From Actinomycetota bacterium (GTDB taxonomy: Bacteria > Actinomycetota > Actinomycetes > Nanopelagicales > Nanopelagicaceae), in the NCBI GenBank assembly GCA_009699205.1, contig WLOP01000005.1, positions 62,001-126,000 of the forward strand: DNA of 64,000 nucleotides. Reading direction: 5' to 3'. A model generated the notes under the pieces. That model saw only the letters and a list, made by a program, of their open reading frames with translations, was not told the DNA's origin and made no database searches. Made by a program: the position numbers and the translations under genes. Shown piece by piece: positions 8,619-17,976 of the stretch (position 1 is the first letter of the stretch; the number at the start of each line of letters is the position of its first letter).

Positions 8619-10333
8619 GCCTCAATAATGTCACAGAGGATGGCACCGTTGGACACGGTCTCGCCAATTACTACCGTGAGGTTTGCAATCACTCCAGATT
8701 TATGCGCCATAAGCGGTTGTTCCATCTTCATGGCTTCAAGGACGATTACTAGATCGCCAACTTCAACGCGGGCGCCCACTTCCACGGCGATTTTTACTAC
8801 TGTGCCTTGCATCGGACTTGATAGTCCGTCACCCGCTTTTAGCCCGCTCATGCCTGCTTTGGCACGATGGCGTTTATGGACAGGTTCAGGAGCGTGAAGT
8901 GTGACCTCAAACCTATGGCCATTAACTTCGGCAACAATGTGTTCTGGTGCTGCATGGCTTTGGATTTGTGTCGCTGATGCAACAAATTGTGGGATTTCGT
9001 TCTTAAATTCATTTTCGATATAACTTGTATAAACCTTGAAATCTTCTGTGAAAGCTGGGTCTTGCAAGATTGCTCTGTGAAAGGGCAAGGCAGTTGCTAG
9101 CCCAGCAATTTTAAATTCATCGAGAGCTCTGCGTGCGCGTTCAATTGCCACTTCGCGCGAACTTCCCGTCACGATTAATTTGGCAATGAGTGAATCGAAA
9201 TTTCCGCCAATGGTGTCGCCGTTGCCAAATCCTGAATCAACACGTACTCCAGGTCCTGCCGGCTGCTTCCAATCAGAGATGCGACCAGGAGCAGGAAGAA
9301 ATGAGCGCCCAGGGTCTTCGCCGTTAATTCGGAATTCGAATGAATGACCTCGGACGATTGGATCGTCGTACCCAAGCTCTTCACCCATTGCAATTCTAAA
9401 TTGTTCGCGAACTAAATCAATTCCCGTAACTTCTTCGCTGACGGGATGTTCTACCTGCAGGCGAGTATTGACTTCTAGGAACGAGATTGTGCCGTCATTG
9501 CCCACAAGGAATTCGCAGGTACCAGCACCAACGTAACCAGCTTCAATCATGATCGCTTTACTTGATCTATAAAGTTCTGCATTTTGCGCATCTGTGAGAA
9601 ATGGAGCAGGTGCTTCTTCAACCAACTTCTGATGGCGACGTTGAAGCGAACAATCGCGGGTGCTAATAACTACGGCATGGCCGGTTTTATCTACAAGAAC
9701 CTGAGTTTCAACGTGGCGGGGCTGATCTAAGTATCGCTCGACGAAACATTCTCCGCGACCAAATCCTGCAATGGCTTCACGAACTGCAGAGGCAAAAAGT
9801 TCTGGAATCTCTGCCATCGTGTGAGCAATTTTGAGTCCGCGTCCGCCACCGCCATGAGCGGCCTTAATCGCTACCGGTAAACCATGTTCTTTGGCGAATG
9901 CTGTTACTTGTTCGTGGCCATCCACCGGATCTGCAGTGCCGGCAACGAGTGGAGCGCCCACTTTTGCCGCAATTTTCCGTGCTGAAACTTTATCTCCAAG
10001 CAATCGAATCGCTTCGGGCGAAGGTCCAATCCAAATAAGTCCGGCATCTAGAACTGCTTGAGCGAAGTCGGCATTTTCTGAAAGAAACCCATACCCAGGA
10101 TGAACCGCATCTGCCCCCGAACTCTTAGCAACTTCCAAAATTGCTTCGATGTTCAAATATGTTTGCGCTGCCGTGGTTCCGTGAAGTGAGTATGAAGCAT
10201 CTGCCATGTGAGCATGCATAGCAGTGCGATCCTCGCTCGAATAAACAGCGATGCTCTTGAGTCCATGATCTTTGCAGGCACGGATAACTCGGACTGCGAT
10301 TTCACCACGATTGGCAATTAAGACTGATTTCAT
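8615..10333 (-). CDS. accA3: Acyl-CoA carboxylase alpha subunit (biotin carboxylase plus BCCP)
   Basis: A 572-residue protein with an N-terminal biotin carboxylase of the ATP-grasp fold ([14 protein letters not shown] at the start, glycine-rich loop [25 protein letters not shown]) and a C-terminal biotinyl domain with the attachment lysine in LEAMKMEQP. It carboxylates biotin with ATP and bicarbonate for the beta subunit encoded upstream. Length and layout match actinobacterial AccA3-type subunits serving acetyl- and propionyl-CoA carboxylases. It overlaps maf upstream and punA downstream by 4 bases each, so all are in one unit. Substrate range cannot be read from this subunit. Confidence 0.95.
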   Translation of the reverse strand: MKSVLIANRGEIAVRVIRACKDHGLKSIAVYSSEDRTAMHAHMADASYSLHGTTAAQTYLNIEAILEVAKSSGADAVHPGYGFLSENADFAQAVLDAGLIWIGPSPEAIRLLGDKVSARKIAAKVGAPLVAGTADPVDGHEQVTAFAKEHGLPVAIKAAHGGGGRGLKIAHTMAEIPELFASAVREAIAGFGRGECFVERYLDQPRHVETQVLVDKTGHAVVISTRDCSLQRRHQKLVEEAPAPFLTDAQNAELYRSSKAIMIEAGYVGAGTCEFLVGNDGTISFLEVNTRLQVEHPVSEEVTGIDLVREQFRIAMGEELGYDDPIVRGHSFEFRINGEDPGRSFLPAPGRISDWKQPAGPGVRVDSGFGNGDTIGGNFDSLIAKLIVTGSSREVAIERARRALDEFKIAGLATALPFHRAILQDPAFTEDFKVYTSYIENEFKNEIPQFVASATQIQSHAAPEHIVAEVNGHRFEVTLHAPEPVHKRHRAKAGMSGLKAGDGLSSPMQGTVVKIAVEVGARVEVGDLVIVLEAMKMEQPLMAHKSGVIANLTVVIGETVSNGAILCDIIEA

Positions 10334-10947
10334 AACATGGCTCCGATACTTTCATTTTTCAATGAAGGCCAGGAGTAGCCGAGTTCTGTAGTAATTTTGC
10401 GCAGAAGCGGCACAGATAGCCCGATGACATTCGTGTAGTCACCTTCGATTGATGAGATGAATGCGCTACTCAAGCCATCAAGGGTAAATCCCCCCGCAAC
10501 GTGAAGCGGTTCACCCGATTGCACGTAATCAGCAATCTCATCTTCGTTTATCTTAGAGAAATTCACTTTAGTCGTTACTACATCGGATATTTCAACCCCG
10601 CGTTCAGTATCTATTACGCAATGTCCAGTGTGGAGATATCCAGATTTACCACTGAGCAGCCGAGCTCTTTCCGTCGCTAATTCCGCTGTAAGTGGCTTTC
10701 CGAGGGAGGAGCCTTCAAACTCGAATGTCGAATCACAAGCGATGATGATCGCTGGTTCTTCAAGAACTTCACGAACGGTATGTGCCTTAACAATTGCGAG
10801 TGCAATAACCATTTCGCGAGGGTTCATCGCAAGGTAAATATCGCTCTCTTCTTCGACATTGCTGACAACGACAGTGGCAGTGATACCGACGGCTTCGAGT
10901 AATCTTTTACGTGAAGGCGACGCAGATGCCAGAACAATGTGTGGCAT
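10330..10947 (-). CDS. maf: Maf-like nucleotide pyrophosphatase
   Basis: A 205-residue Maf/Ham1-superfamily protein. The N-terminal [16 protein letters not shown] signature is present, and [10 protein letters not shown] supplies the acidic metal and substrate-binding site. Family members hydrolyse non-canonical or pyrimidine nucleoside triphosphates. The ATG directly follows the stop of the tiny accE gene, and its end overlaps accA3 by ATGA. The order beta subunit, epsilon, maf, alpha is the known actinobacterial arrangement, so its place inside the carboxylase operon is conserved rather than odd. Confidence 0.92.
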   Translation of the reverse strand: MPHIVLASASPSRKRLLEAVGITATVVVSNVEEESDIYLAMNPREMVIALAIVKAHTVREVLEEPAIIIACDSTFEFEGSSLGKPLTAELATERARLLSGKSGYLHTGHCVIDTERGVEISDVVTTKVNFSKINEDEIADYVQSGEPLHVAGGFTLDGLSSAFISSIEGDYTNVIGLSVPLLRKITTELGYSWPSLKNESIGAML

Positions 10948-11109
10948 CTAAGCTTTCCTGTCCAAAGGTTCTCTCAGCGCAGGTTTTGCCCATACGCTCT
11001 TAACTTGCGGCAAGATTTCCTCAGGACGCTTATGCGCTTCGAATGCGAACTCGAGGGCAGCTAGCTCATCCAGCGTCGGAGTGCCAGAAGTAATTGTGTA
11101 TGCAATCAC
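10948..11109 (-). CDS. accE: Acyl-CoA carboxylase epsilon subunit, 53 aa
   Basis: A very short gene in the gap between the carboxylase beta subunit and maf. Starting at GTG 11109 it encodes 53 residues. The N-terminal part contains [11 protein letters not shown] and the C-terminal part has a W-x-K-P-x-L-R pattern; both are typical of the AccE/PccE family that stabilises actinobacterial acyl-CoA carboxylase complexes. The GTG overlaps the beta-subunit TGA (GTGA), and the TAG is followed at once by the maf ATG. The start is fixed by this coupling. Confidence 0.9.
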   Translation of the reverse strand: MIAYTITSGTPTLDELAALEFAFEAHKRPEEILPQVKSVWAKPALREPLDRKA

Positions 11110-12677
11110 AGTGGAATATTTCCATGTTTGCGAGCGGGTAGTAGATCACGTTTGGTACGTAGCGTACGTAGCGCTTTCGTGATGTACTCACGAGTTTGGT
11201 TTGGCTCAATCACTGCATCGACATATCCGCGCTCTGCTGCCAAATACGGATTTGCAAGAGTTTCGTTGTAATCAGTAATCAAAGAAGTGCGAAGAGCCTC
11301 TGCATCATCGGCCTCTCCAAGTTCCTTACGGTAGAGAATGTTCACTGCACCTTGGGCGCCCATAACGGCAATTTCCGCACTTGGCCAAGCAAGGTTGACA
11401 TCCGCACCAATGTATTTAGAACCCATCACAATAAACGCGCCGCCATACGCTTTGCGAGTAATTAGAGTGACAAGAGGTACAGATGCTTCGCCGTAGGCAT
11501 ATAGGAGCTTGGCTCCGCGACGAATAATTCCGTTCCATTCCTGTTCAATTCCTGGTAAGAACCCTGGAACATCTACCAAAGTGATAATTGGAATACTGAA
11601 TGCGTCGCAAAAACGTAAGAAACGCGCCGCTTTTTCACTTGAATCAATATCGAGTGTGCCAGCTAATTGCAATGGTTGATTAGCGATAATTCCCACGCTA
11701 TGGCCTTCGACGCGACCAAATCCCACAATGATGTTGGGCGCAAAGAGCGCATGAACTTCTAGGAATTCAGATTCATCCAGGAGCGCTTGGATGAGTACCT
11801 TCATGTCATAAGGCTGGTTTGGGCTATCTGGAATCAGTGCATCGAGTGCGTGGTCAGATCCCTTCTTCTCTAGAGTTTCCGTCGCAGGCAAATTCGGTGT
11901 GCCGTCGGAGTTATTACTAGGAAGGTAAGAGAGAAGCGCTTTCACATAATCAAGCGCGTCATCTTCATTCTCGGCTAAATAGTGTGAATTTCCAGTCCGC
12001 GCATTATGAGTATGAGCGCCACCAAGTTCTTCCATACCAACTTCTTCGCCCGTTACAGTTTTAATCACTTCCGGCCCAGTAATAAACATGTGAGATGTTT
12101 CGTTGACCATGATTGTAAAGTCAGTGAGGGCAGGTGAATATGCTGCGCCGCCAGCGCATGGGCCAAGGATGAGTGAAATTTGGGGGATAACACCAGAGGA
12201 TCGAGTATTAAGTCTGAAAAGTTTGCCGTAACCACTCAGAGATGCGACACCTTCTTGAATTCTGGCGCCACCAGAATCACTGATTCCGATGAGTGGGATT
12301 CCATTCTTCAAAGCGAATTCAGCAATCTTCACCATCTTCTCGGCGAAGACTTCGCCAAGGCTGCCACCCATGACTGTGAAGTCTTGAGAGAAAATTGCCA
12401 CACTGCGATTATCGATTGTTGCGTAGCCGGTAATAACGCCATCTCCATAAGGACGGTTATTTTCCATCCCAAAATTAACGCTTCTGTGGCGAGCGAATTC
12501 ATCGAATTCTGTAAACGAACCTTCGTCGACAAGTTTGGCAATGCGCTCACGCGCTGTCATCTTGCCCTTTGCGTGTTGCTTCTCTACCGCGCGCGCTGAT
12601 CCCGCATGTACAGCTTCTTCTAATCGGTCGCGTAAGTCCTGAATTTTCCCGGCGGTTGTATGCAGATCACGGCTCAT
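11106..12677 (-). CDS. accD: Acyl-CoA carboxylase beta subunit (carboxyltransferase)
   Basis: A 523-residue biotin-dependent carboxyltransferase of the AccD5/PccB type, which transfers CO2 from carboxybiotin to acetyl- or propionyl-CoA. Two crotonase-like halves are present; [16 protein letters not shown] and the later [11 protein letters not shown] segment are the conserved oxyanion and biotin-binding regions, and [11 protein letters not shown] lies in the first half. It heads the operon accD-accE-maf-accA3-punA. The start ATG has the hexamer TACCGT six bases upstream, fitting a leaderless transcript. This promoter is interlocked with that of the divergent biotin ligase gene. Acetyl versus propionyl preference is not decided here. 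Confidence 0.95.
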   Translation of the reverse strand: MSRDLHTTAGKIQDLRDRLEEAVHAGSARAVEKQHAKGKMTARERIAKLVDEGSFTEFDEFARHRSVNFGMENNRPYGDGVITGYATIDNRSVAIFSQDFTVMGGSLGEVFAEKMVKIAEFALKNGIPLIGISDSGGARIQEGVASLSGYGKLFRLNTRSSGVIPQISLILGPCAGGAAYSPALTDFTIMVNETSHMFITGPEVIKTVTGEEVGMEELGGAHTHNARTGNSHYLAENEDDALDYVKALLSYLPSNNSDGTPNLPATETLEKKGSDHALDALIPDSPNQPYDMKVLIQALLDESEFLEVHALFAPNIIVGFGRVEGHSVGIIANQPLQLAGTLDIDSSEKAARFLRFCDAFSIPIITLVDVPGFLPGIEQEWNGIIRRGAKLLYAYGEASVPLVTLITRKAYGGAFIVMGSKYIGADVNLAWPSAEIAVMGAQGAVNILYRKELGEADDAEALRTSLITDYNETLANPYLAAERGYVDAVIEPNQTREYITKALRTLRTKRDLLPARKHGNIPL

Positions 12678-12682
12678 ACCCC

Positions 12683-12688
12683 TACGGT
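12683..12688 (+). promoter_or_regulatory. -10 element of birA (leaderless)
   Basis: TACGGT, then seven bases, then GTG at 12696. It overlaps the accD -10 on the opposite strand, so the two promoters cannot be occupied at once. Confidence 0.5.
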
Positions 12689-12689
12689 A
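12684..12689 (-). promoter_or_regulatory. -10 element of accD operon (leaderless)
   Basis: TACCGT on the minus strand, then AGGGGT, then ATG at 12677. It shares five base pairs with the birA -10 on the other strand. Confidence 0.6.
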
Positions 12690-12695
12690 CTAGTC

Positions 12696-13463
12696 GTGGA
12701 GCCAATACGTAGACCTCTTGATGAACTCGGAATTAATTCCGCCTTGAAAAACAGTTACTGGCGGGTAAGCGTGGTTGAACTCACTGGTTCTACTCAGAAT
12801 GATTTAACTTCGCGAGTTCGTTCCGGTAACGCAATTCATGGCGACGTTCTTACTGCTGAGTATCAAAGCGCGGGACGTGGACGACTTGATAGGAGTTTTG
12901 AAGTTCCAGAAAAATCAGGACTACTTTTCTCTCTCTTCATCCAACCAAAACGAATGTCGCACGACTGGGGTTGGTTGCCGTTGCTTGCAGGTCAAGCAGT
13001 AGTCGAAGCGCTCGAAAAACAAATTCCAGCAAAATTAAAATGGCCAAATGATGTTCTTGTACATGGAAAGAAAATTTCAGGACTTTTAGCTGAAGCGATC
13101 GAAGGATCAGGAGTTGTGATTGGTATTGGCATCAATGTCAGTCAAAATCTAAATGAATTACCTGTTTCGACAGCGACCTCACTTGCACTTGAGGGTTGGG
13201 CCGATTGCGATCGCAACGAATTACTCACATCAATCCTTACAAATTTCACGCAACTACTCGCACGTTGGGACTCTGGCGATTCTAGAATTCTTGAGGAGTA
13301 TCGAGCCAAGAGTGCGACAATTGGCCAAGCAATCCGCATTACCGAAGTCAATGGAACTCAACGAGCATCATTTGCCCATGGAATTGATCTCACAGGAGCT
13401 TTAATCATTGATGACGGCGAACTGCTTACAGTCGGGGATGTCATACATCTTGACCCAAAGTAG
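12696..13463 (+). CDS. birA: Biotin--[acetyl-CoA-carboxylase] ligase
   Basis: This enzyme activates biotin with ATP and attaches it to the BCCP lysine of the carboxylase encoded next door. Motifs are TGSTQNDL, the biotin-binding SAGRGRLDRSF loop, KWPNDVLVHGKKISGLLAE and GIGINVS. At 255 residues it lacks the N-terminal DNA-binding domain of E. coli BirA, so it is a class I ligase and not itself a repressor. I chose GTG 12696 over the in-frame ATG 12660, because the latter lies inside accD while the former has a TACGGT hexamer seven bases upstream. The gene is divergent from accD and followed after 9 bases by purK. Confidence 0.92.
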   Translation: MEPIRRPLDELGINSALKNSYWRVSVVELTGSTQNDLTSRVRSGNAIHGDVLTAEYQSAGRGRLDRSFEVPEKSGLLFSLFIQPKRMSHDWGWLPLLAGQAVVEALEKQIPAKLKWPNDVLVHGKKISGLLAEAIEGSGVVIGIGINVSQNLNELPVSTATSLALEGWADCDRNELLTSILTNFTQLLARWDSGDSRILEEYRAKSATIGQAIRITEVNGTQRASFAHGIDLTGALIIDDGELLTVGDVIHLDPK

Positions 13464-13466
13464 GAT
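13461..13466 (+). promoter_or_regulatory. -10 element of purK (leaderless)
   Basis: TAGGAT, then GTGCCG, then GTG at 13473. It overlaps the birA stop TAG, and it decides the purK start in favour of 13473 over the GTG at 13467. Confidence 0.55.
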
Positions 13467-13472
13467 GTGCCG

Positions 13473-14585
13473 GTGAAGAGCGCCTTTCCTGTTGTCGGAA
13501 TTATTGGAGCTGGCCAACTTGCCCGCATGACAATCGCCCCTGCGATTGCTCTCGGAGTTGAACTTCGACTCTTGGCACAGAGTTCAACCGATAGCGCCGC
13601 TCAGGTGGTTCCACATGTGGTGGGAGATTTTAGAGATCTAGAAACCGTTCGCGCTTTTGCGCGGGGGTGCGATGTAATTACCTTTGAACACGAACTCATT
13701 CCGCTTTCGATCATTCGCGCATTAGAAAGCGAGGGAGTCGTTGTCCGCCCCAGTTCTGCATCATTTATTTATAGTCAAGACAAAGCTCAGATGCGCGAGC
13801 GTTTGGCGAAGTTTCCAGCGCCTTCCTGGCAAGTGCTGCGCGAGGGCGATTCAGTAAAGACTTTTCCAGTTATTGCTAAAGCAATTGCTGGCGGATACGA
13901 CGGTCGAGGAGTCTGGAAAGTTACTTCCGCGCACGAACTTGAAGAATTATTCCGCACTCACAACGTTCTTCTCATTGAAGAGTTACTTGAATTTGATTGT
14001 GAGATTGCGGTAATGGTCGCGCGCTCACCTCATGGTCAAGCATCTTCATGGACGCCAACGCAGACTATTCAAAATGATGGTATTTGCACATCAACCGTCA
14101 CTCCTGCACCTGCGATCTCGGAGAAAACGTCTCTTAAGGCACAAGAACTTGCCCTGGAGATTGCTTCTGAACTCGCTGTCGTTGGAGTCATGGCTGTAGA
14201 AATGTTCGTTAAAGGTGAAGAACTCTTTATAAATGAATTAGCAATGCGAACTCACAATTCTGGGCACTGGACAATTGAAGGATCAAGAACAAGTCAATTC
14301 GAGCAACATCTACGTGCAATTCTTGACTTGCCACTTGGTGATCCAGCTATGACAAGCACCTATGCAGTCATGGGCAATATCCTTGGCGGAGATAAGAGCG
14401 ATATGTACCGCCCTTACCTACATCTGATGGCAAGAACCCCGGGTCTTAAAGTTCACCAATATCGAAAAGAAGTACGAGCTGGCCGCAAGATTGGGCATGT
14501 AAGCGCCGTGGGCGAGAACGTTCTAGACTTACAGGAGAGCGTTGCACATGCTATCGACTACATGAGCGGAGTTATTGATGAGTGA
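13473..14585 (+). CDS. purK: N5-carboxyaminoimidazole ribonucleotide synthase
   Basis: An ATP-grasp enzyme of purine synthesis that makes N5-CAIR from AIR, ATP and bicarbonate. [12 protein letters not shown] at the N-terminus is the family signature, followed by [10 protein letters not shown], the ATP-binding [15 protein letters not shown] and [13 protein letters not shown]. The length (370 residues) is normal. The GTG at 13473 is preferred because a TAGGAT hexamer lies exactly six bases upstream; the GTG two codons earlier has no such support. The 3' end overlaps purE by 8 bases. Confidence 0.94.
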   Translation: MKSAFPVVGIIGAGQLARMTIAPAIALGVELRLLAQSSTDSAAQVVPHVVGDFRDLETVRAFARGCDVITFEHELIPLSIIRALESEGVVVRPSSASFIYSQDKAQMRERLAKFPAPSWQVLREGDSVKTFPVIAKAIAGGYDGRGVWKVTSAHELEELFRTHNVLLIEELLEFDCEIAVMVARSPHGQASSWTPTQTIQNDGICTSTVTPAPAISEKTSLKAQELALEIASELAVVGVMAVEMFVKGEELFINELAMRTHNSGHWTIEGSRTSQFEQHLRAILDLPLGDPAMTSTYAVMGNILGGDKSDMYRPYLHLMARTPGLKVHQYRKEVRAGRKIGHVSAVGENVLDLQESVAHAIDYMSGVIDE

Positions 14586-15090
14586 GAAAAGCGTCGCCAT
14601 CATCATGGGTTCAGATTCTGATTGGCCAGTAATGGAAGAAGCGGCCAAAACTCTGGAATCACTTGGAATTACCTACTCTGCCGATGTAGTTTCCGCCCAT
14701 CGCATGCCGCATGAAATGGTGGAATTTGCTCAAAGCGCGCGCGATCGTGGAGTTTCAATCATTATCGCTGGAGCTGGAGGCGCCGCTCACCTACCAGGAA
14801 TGGTCGCTTCTTTAACGACGTTGCCCGTTATTGGCGTTCCTATCTCTCTTAAGAATTTAGATGGAATGGATGCGCTTCTTTCAATTGTGCAGATGCCTGC
14901 AGGAATTCCAGTTGCAACTGTAGGAATTGGTAATGCTAAGAATGCAGCTCTGCTTGCCGCACGCATGTTGGGTATTTCAGATTCGCAAATCGCAGCTAAA
15001 GTGGAAAGTGCCATGACGACGATGCACGATGAAGCAAAAAGCAAAGGCGAGAACTTGCAGACTCGTCGGACCCAAAAGACTGGTTTTTAA
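14578..15090 (+). CDS. purE: N5-carboxyaminoimidazole ribonucleotide mutase
   Basis: A class I PurE of 170 residues that moves the carboxyl group of N5-CAIR to give CAIR in purine biosynthesis. [19 protein letters not shown] and [13 protein letters not shown] are the classical active-site segments. I start it at ATG 14578; a TTG one codon earlier is possible but weaker. The start overlaps the purK stop by 8 bases, consistent with translational coupling of the pair. Its TAA is adjacent to the stop of the convergent CoA-binding protein gene. Confidence 0.95.
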   Translation: MSEKSVAIIMGSDSDWPVMEEAAKTLESLGITYSADVVSAHRMPHEMVEFAQSARDRGVSIIIAGAGGAAHLPGMVASLTTLPVIGVPISLKNLDGMDALLSIVQMPAGIPVATVGIGNAKNAALLAARMLGISDSQIAAKVESAMTTMHDEAKSKGENLQTRRTQKTGF

Positions 15091-15489
15091 TTAATTCCGC
15101 GAACGATATTCAATTGCAGGACATCGATTCATTGCAGTTAACAATCCAGCTGATTCTGCTCGTATAATCGCATCATCATCAATAACATCGAGTTGCAACC
15201 ACACTCCCGTGGCGCCAATTGCGATCGCTTGATCAACAACTTCACCAGCCAGTTGTGAATTAACAAATAAATCAACTACATCGACAGCAAAAGGGATTTC
15301 TGACAAGCTCGCAAAACCTTGCTCTCCATGCACAGATTCTGCTTTTGGATGGACAGGAACTATGCGATGTCCTTTGCTTTGAAGTAGTTCTGCAACACCA
15401 TAAGCAGCACGATCTGGATTATTACTCAACCCGACTATCGCCCAGGTGTGCAAAGCAAGTAATTGGTCAATCTCACTCTGAGCGTTCAT
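15091..15489 (-). CDS. CoA-binding domain protein (YccU-like)
   Basis: A 132-residue single-domain protein with a Rossmann-like CoA_binding_2 fold: WAIVGLSNNPDRAAYGVA near the start is the nucleotide-binding loop and GATGVWLQL lies towards the end. Such proteins bind CoA but their physiological role is unknown. The ATG at 15489 makes a 4-base ATGA overlap with the UDP-glucose dehydrogenase stop; a longer frame from 15534 would lie inside that gene and is rejected. It ends with zero bases between its stop and that of purE. Confidence 0.85.
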   Translation of the reverse strand: MNAQSEIDQLLALHTWAIVGLSNNPDRAAYGVAELLQSKGHRIVPVHPKAESVHGEQGFASLSEIPFAVDVVDLFVNSQLAGEVVDQAIAIGATGVWLQLDVIDDDAIIRAESAGLLTAMNRCPAIEYRSRN

Positions 15490-16796
15490 GACTTTCGACC
15501 GAGGGCGTGAAAAGTCCAGCCAGCGGCAACCCATTTATCCCGGTCGAGAGCGTTGCGCCCATCAATGATTCGTGGGGTTTTAACCAAACTTGCAAGGTGC
15601 GATGGATCGATTTCTCGATACATTTTCCATTCAGTCAGATGCAATACTAAATCCGCACCGGCAACGCACTCATCAATTGACTCTGCAAAAGTGAGTGCAG
15701 GGAAGCGCTTTTTCGCATTCGCTGCGGCTTTAGGGTCATGAACAGTAATAGTTGCACCAGCAGCAAGAAGCTGCGCAGAAATATCAAGAGCAGGGGAATC
15801 ACGCACATCATCACTCTCGGGCTTAAAGGCTGCCCCCAAAACCGCGATTCTGTAATCGGATAGGTCCTCCGACAATTCTCCTCTCACGACATCAATTACA
15901 CGCTGGCGTGCTCGCAGATTTATGGAATCAATTTCGCGAAGGAATTCGACCGCTTGTTTGGCTCCGAGTTCTTCGGCACGAGCCATAAATGCTCGAATAT
16001 CTTTAGGAAGGCAACCTCCACCAAAACCTATTCCTGCTTGAAGGAATTTATTACCGATTCTTGGGTCATAACCGATTGCCGTTGCGAGCACAGTGACATC
16101 CCCACCTGCAGCTTCGCATATCTCTGCCATAGCATTGATAAAAGAGATTTTGGTCGCTAGAAATGAATTGGCAGCAACTTTAACTAATTCTGAAGTAGGT
16201 AAATCTGCTCGCACCCATGGGGTGCCGAGCGAAATGATGGGAGCAAAAACTGCTTTGAGAATTTCTTCGGTTTTATCATTGGTGACCCCGACTACGAGGC
16301 GATTGGGTTTCAAGGTATCTTCTATTGCAAAACCTTCGCGCAAAAATTCGGGGTTCCAGGCTAAATCAGATTGTGGCGCTAGCCTAGAAAGATCTTCTTG
16401 TAATTTTTGAGCGGTCCCAACAGGCACAGTCGATTTGCCAACGACTAGTGAACCTTTTTTCAGGTGAGGTACGAGGGCAGAAAAAGCGCTTTCCACATAT
16501 TTTAAATCAGCAGCAAAACTATCCTGTTGCTGAGGAGTGCCCACGCAAATAAAGTGGACATCACAATCATCCAGATCAGAATAGTTTGTACTAAAAGTTA
16601 AACGACCAGAGGCCAATTGCGTTTGGAGAAGTTCTTCCAGCCCTGGTTCGTAGAAGGGGAGTTCACCGCGAATCAAGCATTCAATCTTCTGCGCATCGTT
16701 ATCAATTCCAACCACGGTGTAACCCAGAGAAGACATACATGCAGCGTGGGTCACGCCAAGGTAGCCAGTACCTATAACGGAGAGGCGATATTCCAT
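15486..16796 (-). CDS. ugd: UDP-glucose 6-dehydrogenase
   Basis: Oxidises UDP-glucose to UDP-glucuronate with NAD. The 436-residue protein has the N-terminal GTGYLGVTHAACMSSLGYTV dinucleotide site, PEFLREG and the catalytic-cysteine segment GFGGGCLPKD, plus a C-terminal LGAAFKPESDDVRDSP segment. It is expressed from a TAGACT hexamer six bases before the ATG, and it is co-transcribed with the CoA-binding gene through an ATGA overlap. With the nearby LCP protein and glycosyltransferase it points to cell-surface polysaccharide synthesis. Confidence 0.95.
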   Translation of the reverse strand: MEYRLSVIGTGYLGVTHAACMSSLGYTVVGIDNDAQKIECLIRGELPFYEPGLEELLQTQLASGRLTFSTNYSDLDDCDVHFICVGTPQQQDSFAADLKYVESAFSALVPHLKKGSLVVGKSTVPVGTAQKLQEDLSRLAPQSDLAWNPEFLREGFAIEDTLKPNRLVVGVTNDKTEEILKAVFAPIISLGTPWVRADLPTSELVKVAANSFLATKISFINAMAEICEAAGGDVTVLATAIGYDPRIGNKFLQAGIGFGGGCLPKDIRAFMARAEELGAKQAVEFLREIDSINLRARQRVIDVVRGELSEDLSDYRIAVLGAAFKPESDDVRDSPALDISAQLLAAGATITVHDPKAAANAKKRFPALTFAESIDECVAGADLVLHLTEWKMYREIDPSHLASLVKTPRIIDGRNALDRDKWVAAGWTFHALGRKS

Positions 16797-16802
16797 GGCG
16801 TC

Positions 16803-16808
16803 AGTCTA
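16803..16808 (-). promoter_or_regulatory. -10 element of ugd (leaderless)
   Basis: TAGACT, then GACGCC, then ATG at 16796. Confidence 0.58.
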
Positions 16809-16830
16809 TGACTTTGCGAGGCGCTTGGCC

Positions 16831-17940
16831 CTATTTCAATACTCCGCAAGGGTTTTCAGCCGCTGTACGTGTACCAAATTTGTCAACGATTTTTGGTTTT
16901 GCCTTTTTAGTTGCAGAAGGCGAAGGTGAAGCCTTAACGACATCAATGACAGCTTGATCAGTGGCAAGACGATGGAAGAGTTCGGCAGCTAAGACTGAAT
17001 TCCACTTAACCGTTGAACCTAACCCTGGAACTATGTAGTTGGTGTTGGACATAGGAACAGTCAGGGTGCGAACTTTGCTCGCAGATAAGTTTTTCATCTG
17101 CTTCGCGAGTGTAATTAAATCATTACTGTTAAGTCCGGCATCGGTTTCGACCGTATCCATCACTGCATTAAAGAAGTTAACTAATTTAACTGGATTGAGA
17201 AGAACTCCGGTGCTTGTTGCCTTGCGAAGTACGGCGCTCATAAATTGTTGTTGACGTTGCATACGTCCTAAGTCGCCCATGCCATCAAAGTCACGAGAGC
17301 GAACGTAGGCAAGTGCTTGAATGCCTTTGAGAGTATGGACCCCAGGCGACAGAACCAAGTGGCTATTGCGATCGTTGATTGCAACTTTTGTACAAACATC
17401 GATTCCACCGAGCGCATCAACCATGTGAGCAAATCCTGCAAAACTGATTTCAACGTAGTGATCAATACGTAGGTTGGTAATTCCTTCTACTGTTTGAATA
17501 AGTAGTGGTGCACCGCCCCAGTTGAAAGCTGCGTTTAACTTCGCCCGAACCGCTGGATAAGTTTTTCCACTTGCTTCTGTATGTTTCGGTACCGTAACAA
17601 GGGTGTCGCGAGGTAATGAGACGATCACGGCCGTATCTCGCGCTTTGCTGATGTGGACCAATAACATCGTGTCCGAACGCTTACCGGCCGCAGTTACAGT
17701 GCTTCCGACGCGGAGAGCTTTCAACTCTGCCCACGTTAACCCTTCGCGAGTATCGGAACCAACGAGAAGATAATTAATTGCTGAAGATGGTTTTTCGGGG
17801 CGGGTTTTAATACCTTTGAATGCGTCAACCCGCTTGAGCGAACCGCTAACATGGCCAAGGCCAAGCCAGGAAAATGCAGATATCAGTACTACCCCTACAG
17901 ATAATGAGGTAACTACCTTGATCGCTCGCGTGGATTTCAC
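16831..17940 (-). CDS. LytR-CpsA-Psr (LCP) family protein
   Basis: An LCP ligase that transfers lipid-linked polymers to peptidoglycan on the outer face of the membrane. After a short cytoplasmic stretch there is one transmembrane segment (SLSVGVVLISAFSWLGL), then the extracytoplasmic LCP domain with SDTMLLVH, SLPRDTLVTVP, the IDHYVEISF segment and YVRSRDFDGMGDLGRMQRQQ. These provide the Arg/Asp residues that bind the pyrophosphate lipid and Mg. The longest frame starts at 17973, but a TACGCT hexamer exactly six bases before the GTG at 17940 favours the shorter, leaderless start (369 residues). The gene is divergent from the glycosyltransferase. Confidence 0.9.
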   Translation of the reverse strand: MKSTRAIKVVTSLSVGVVLISAFSWLGLGHVSGSLKRVDAFKGIKTRPEKPSSAINYLLVGSDTREGLTWAELKALRVGSTVTAAGKRSDTMLLVHISKARDTAVIVSLPRDTLVTVPKHTEASGKTYPAVRAKLNAAFNWGGAPLLIQTVEGITNLRIDHYVEISFAGFAHMVDALGGIDVCTKVAINDRNSHLVLSPGVHTLKGIQALAYVRSRDFDGMGDLGRMQRQQQFMSAVLRKATSTGVLLNPVKLVNFFNAVMDTVETDAGLNSNDLITLAKQMKNLSASKVRTLTVPMSNTNYIVPGLGSTVKWNSVLAAELFHRLATDQAVIDVVKASPSPSATKKAKPKIVDKFGTRTAAENPCGVLK

Positions 17941-17946
17941 TAGGAG

Positions 17947-17952
17947 AGCGTA
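17947..17952 (-). promoter_or_regulatory. -10 element of LCP gene (leaderless)
   Basis: TACGCT, then CTCCTA, then GTG at 17940. It lies within the longer alternative frame of the same gene. Confidence 0.5.
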
Positions 17953-17976
17953 CTTGGACGGTAGCGTTATCACGTC

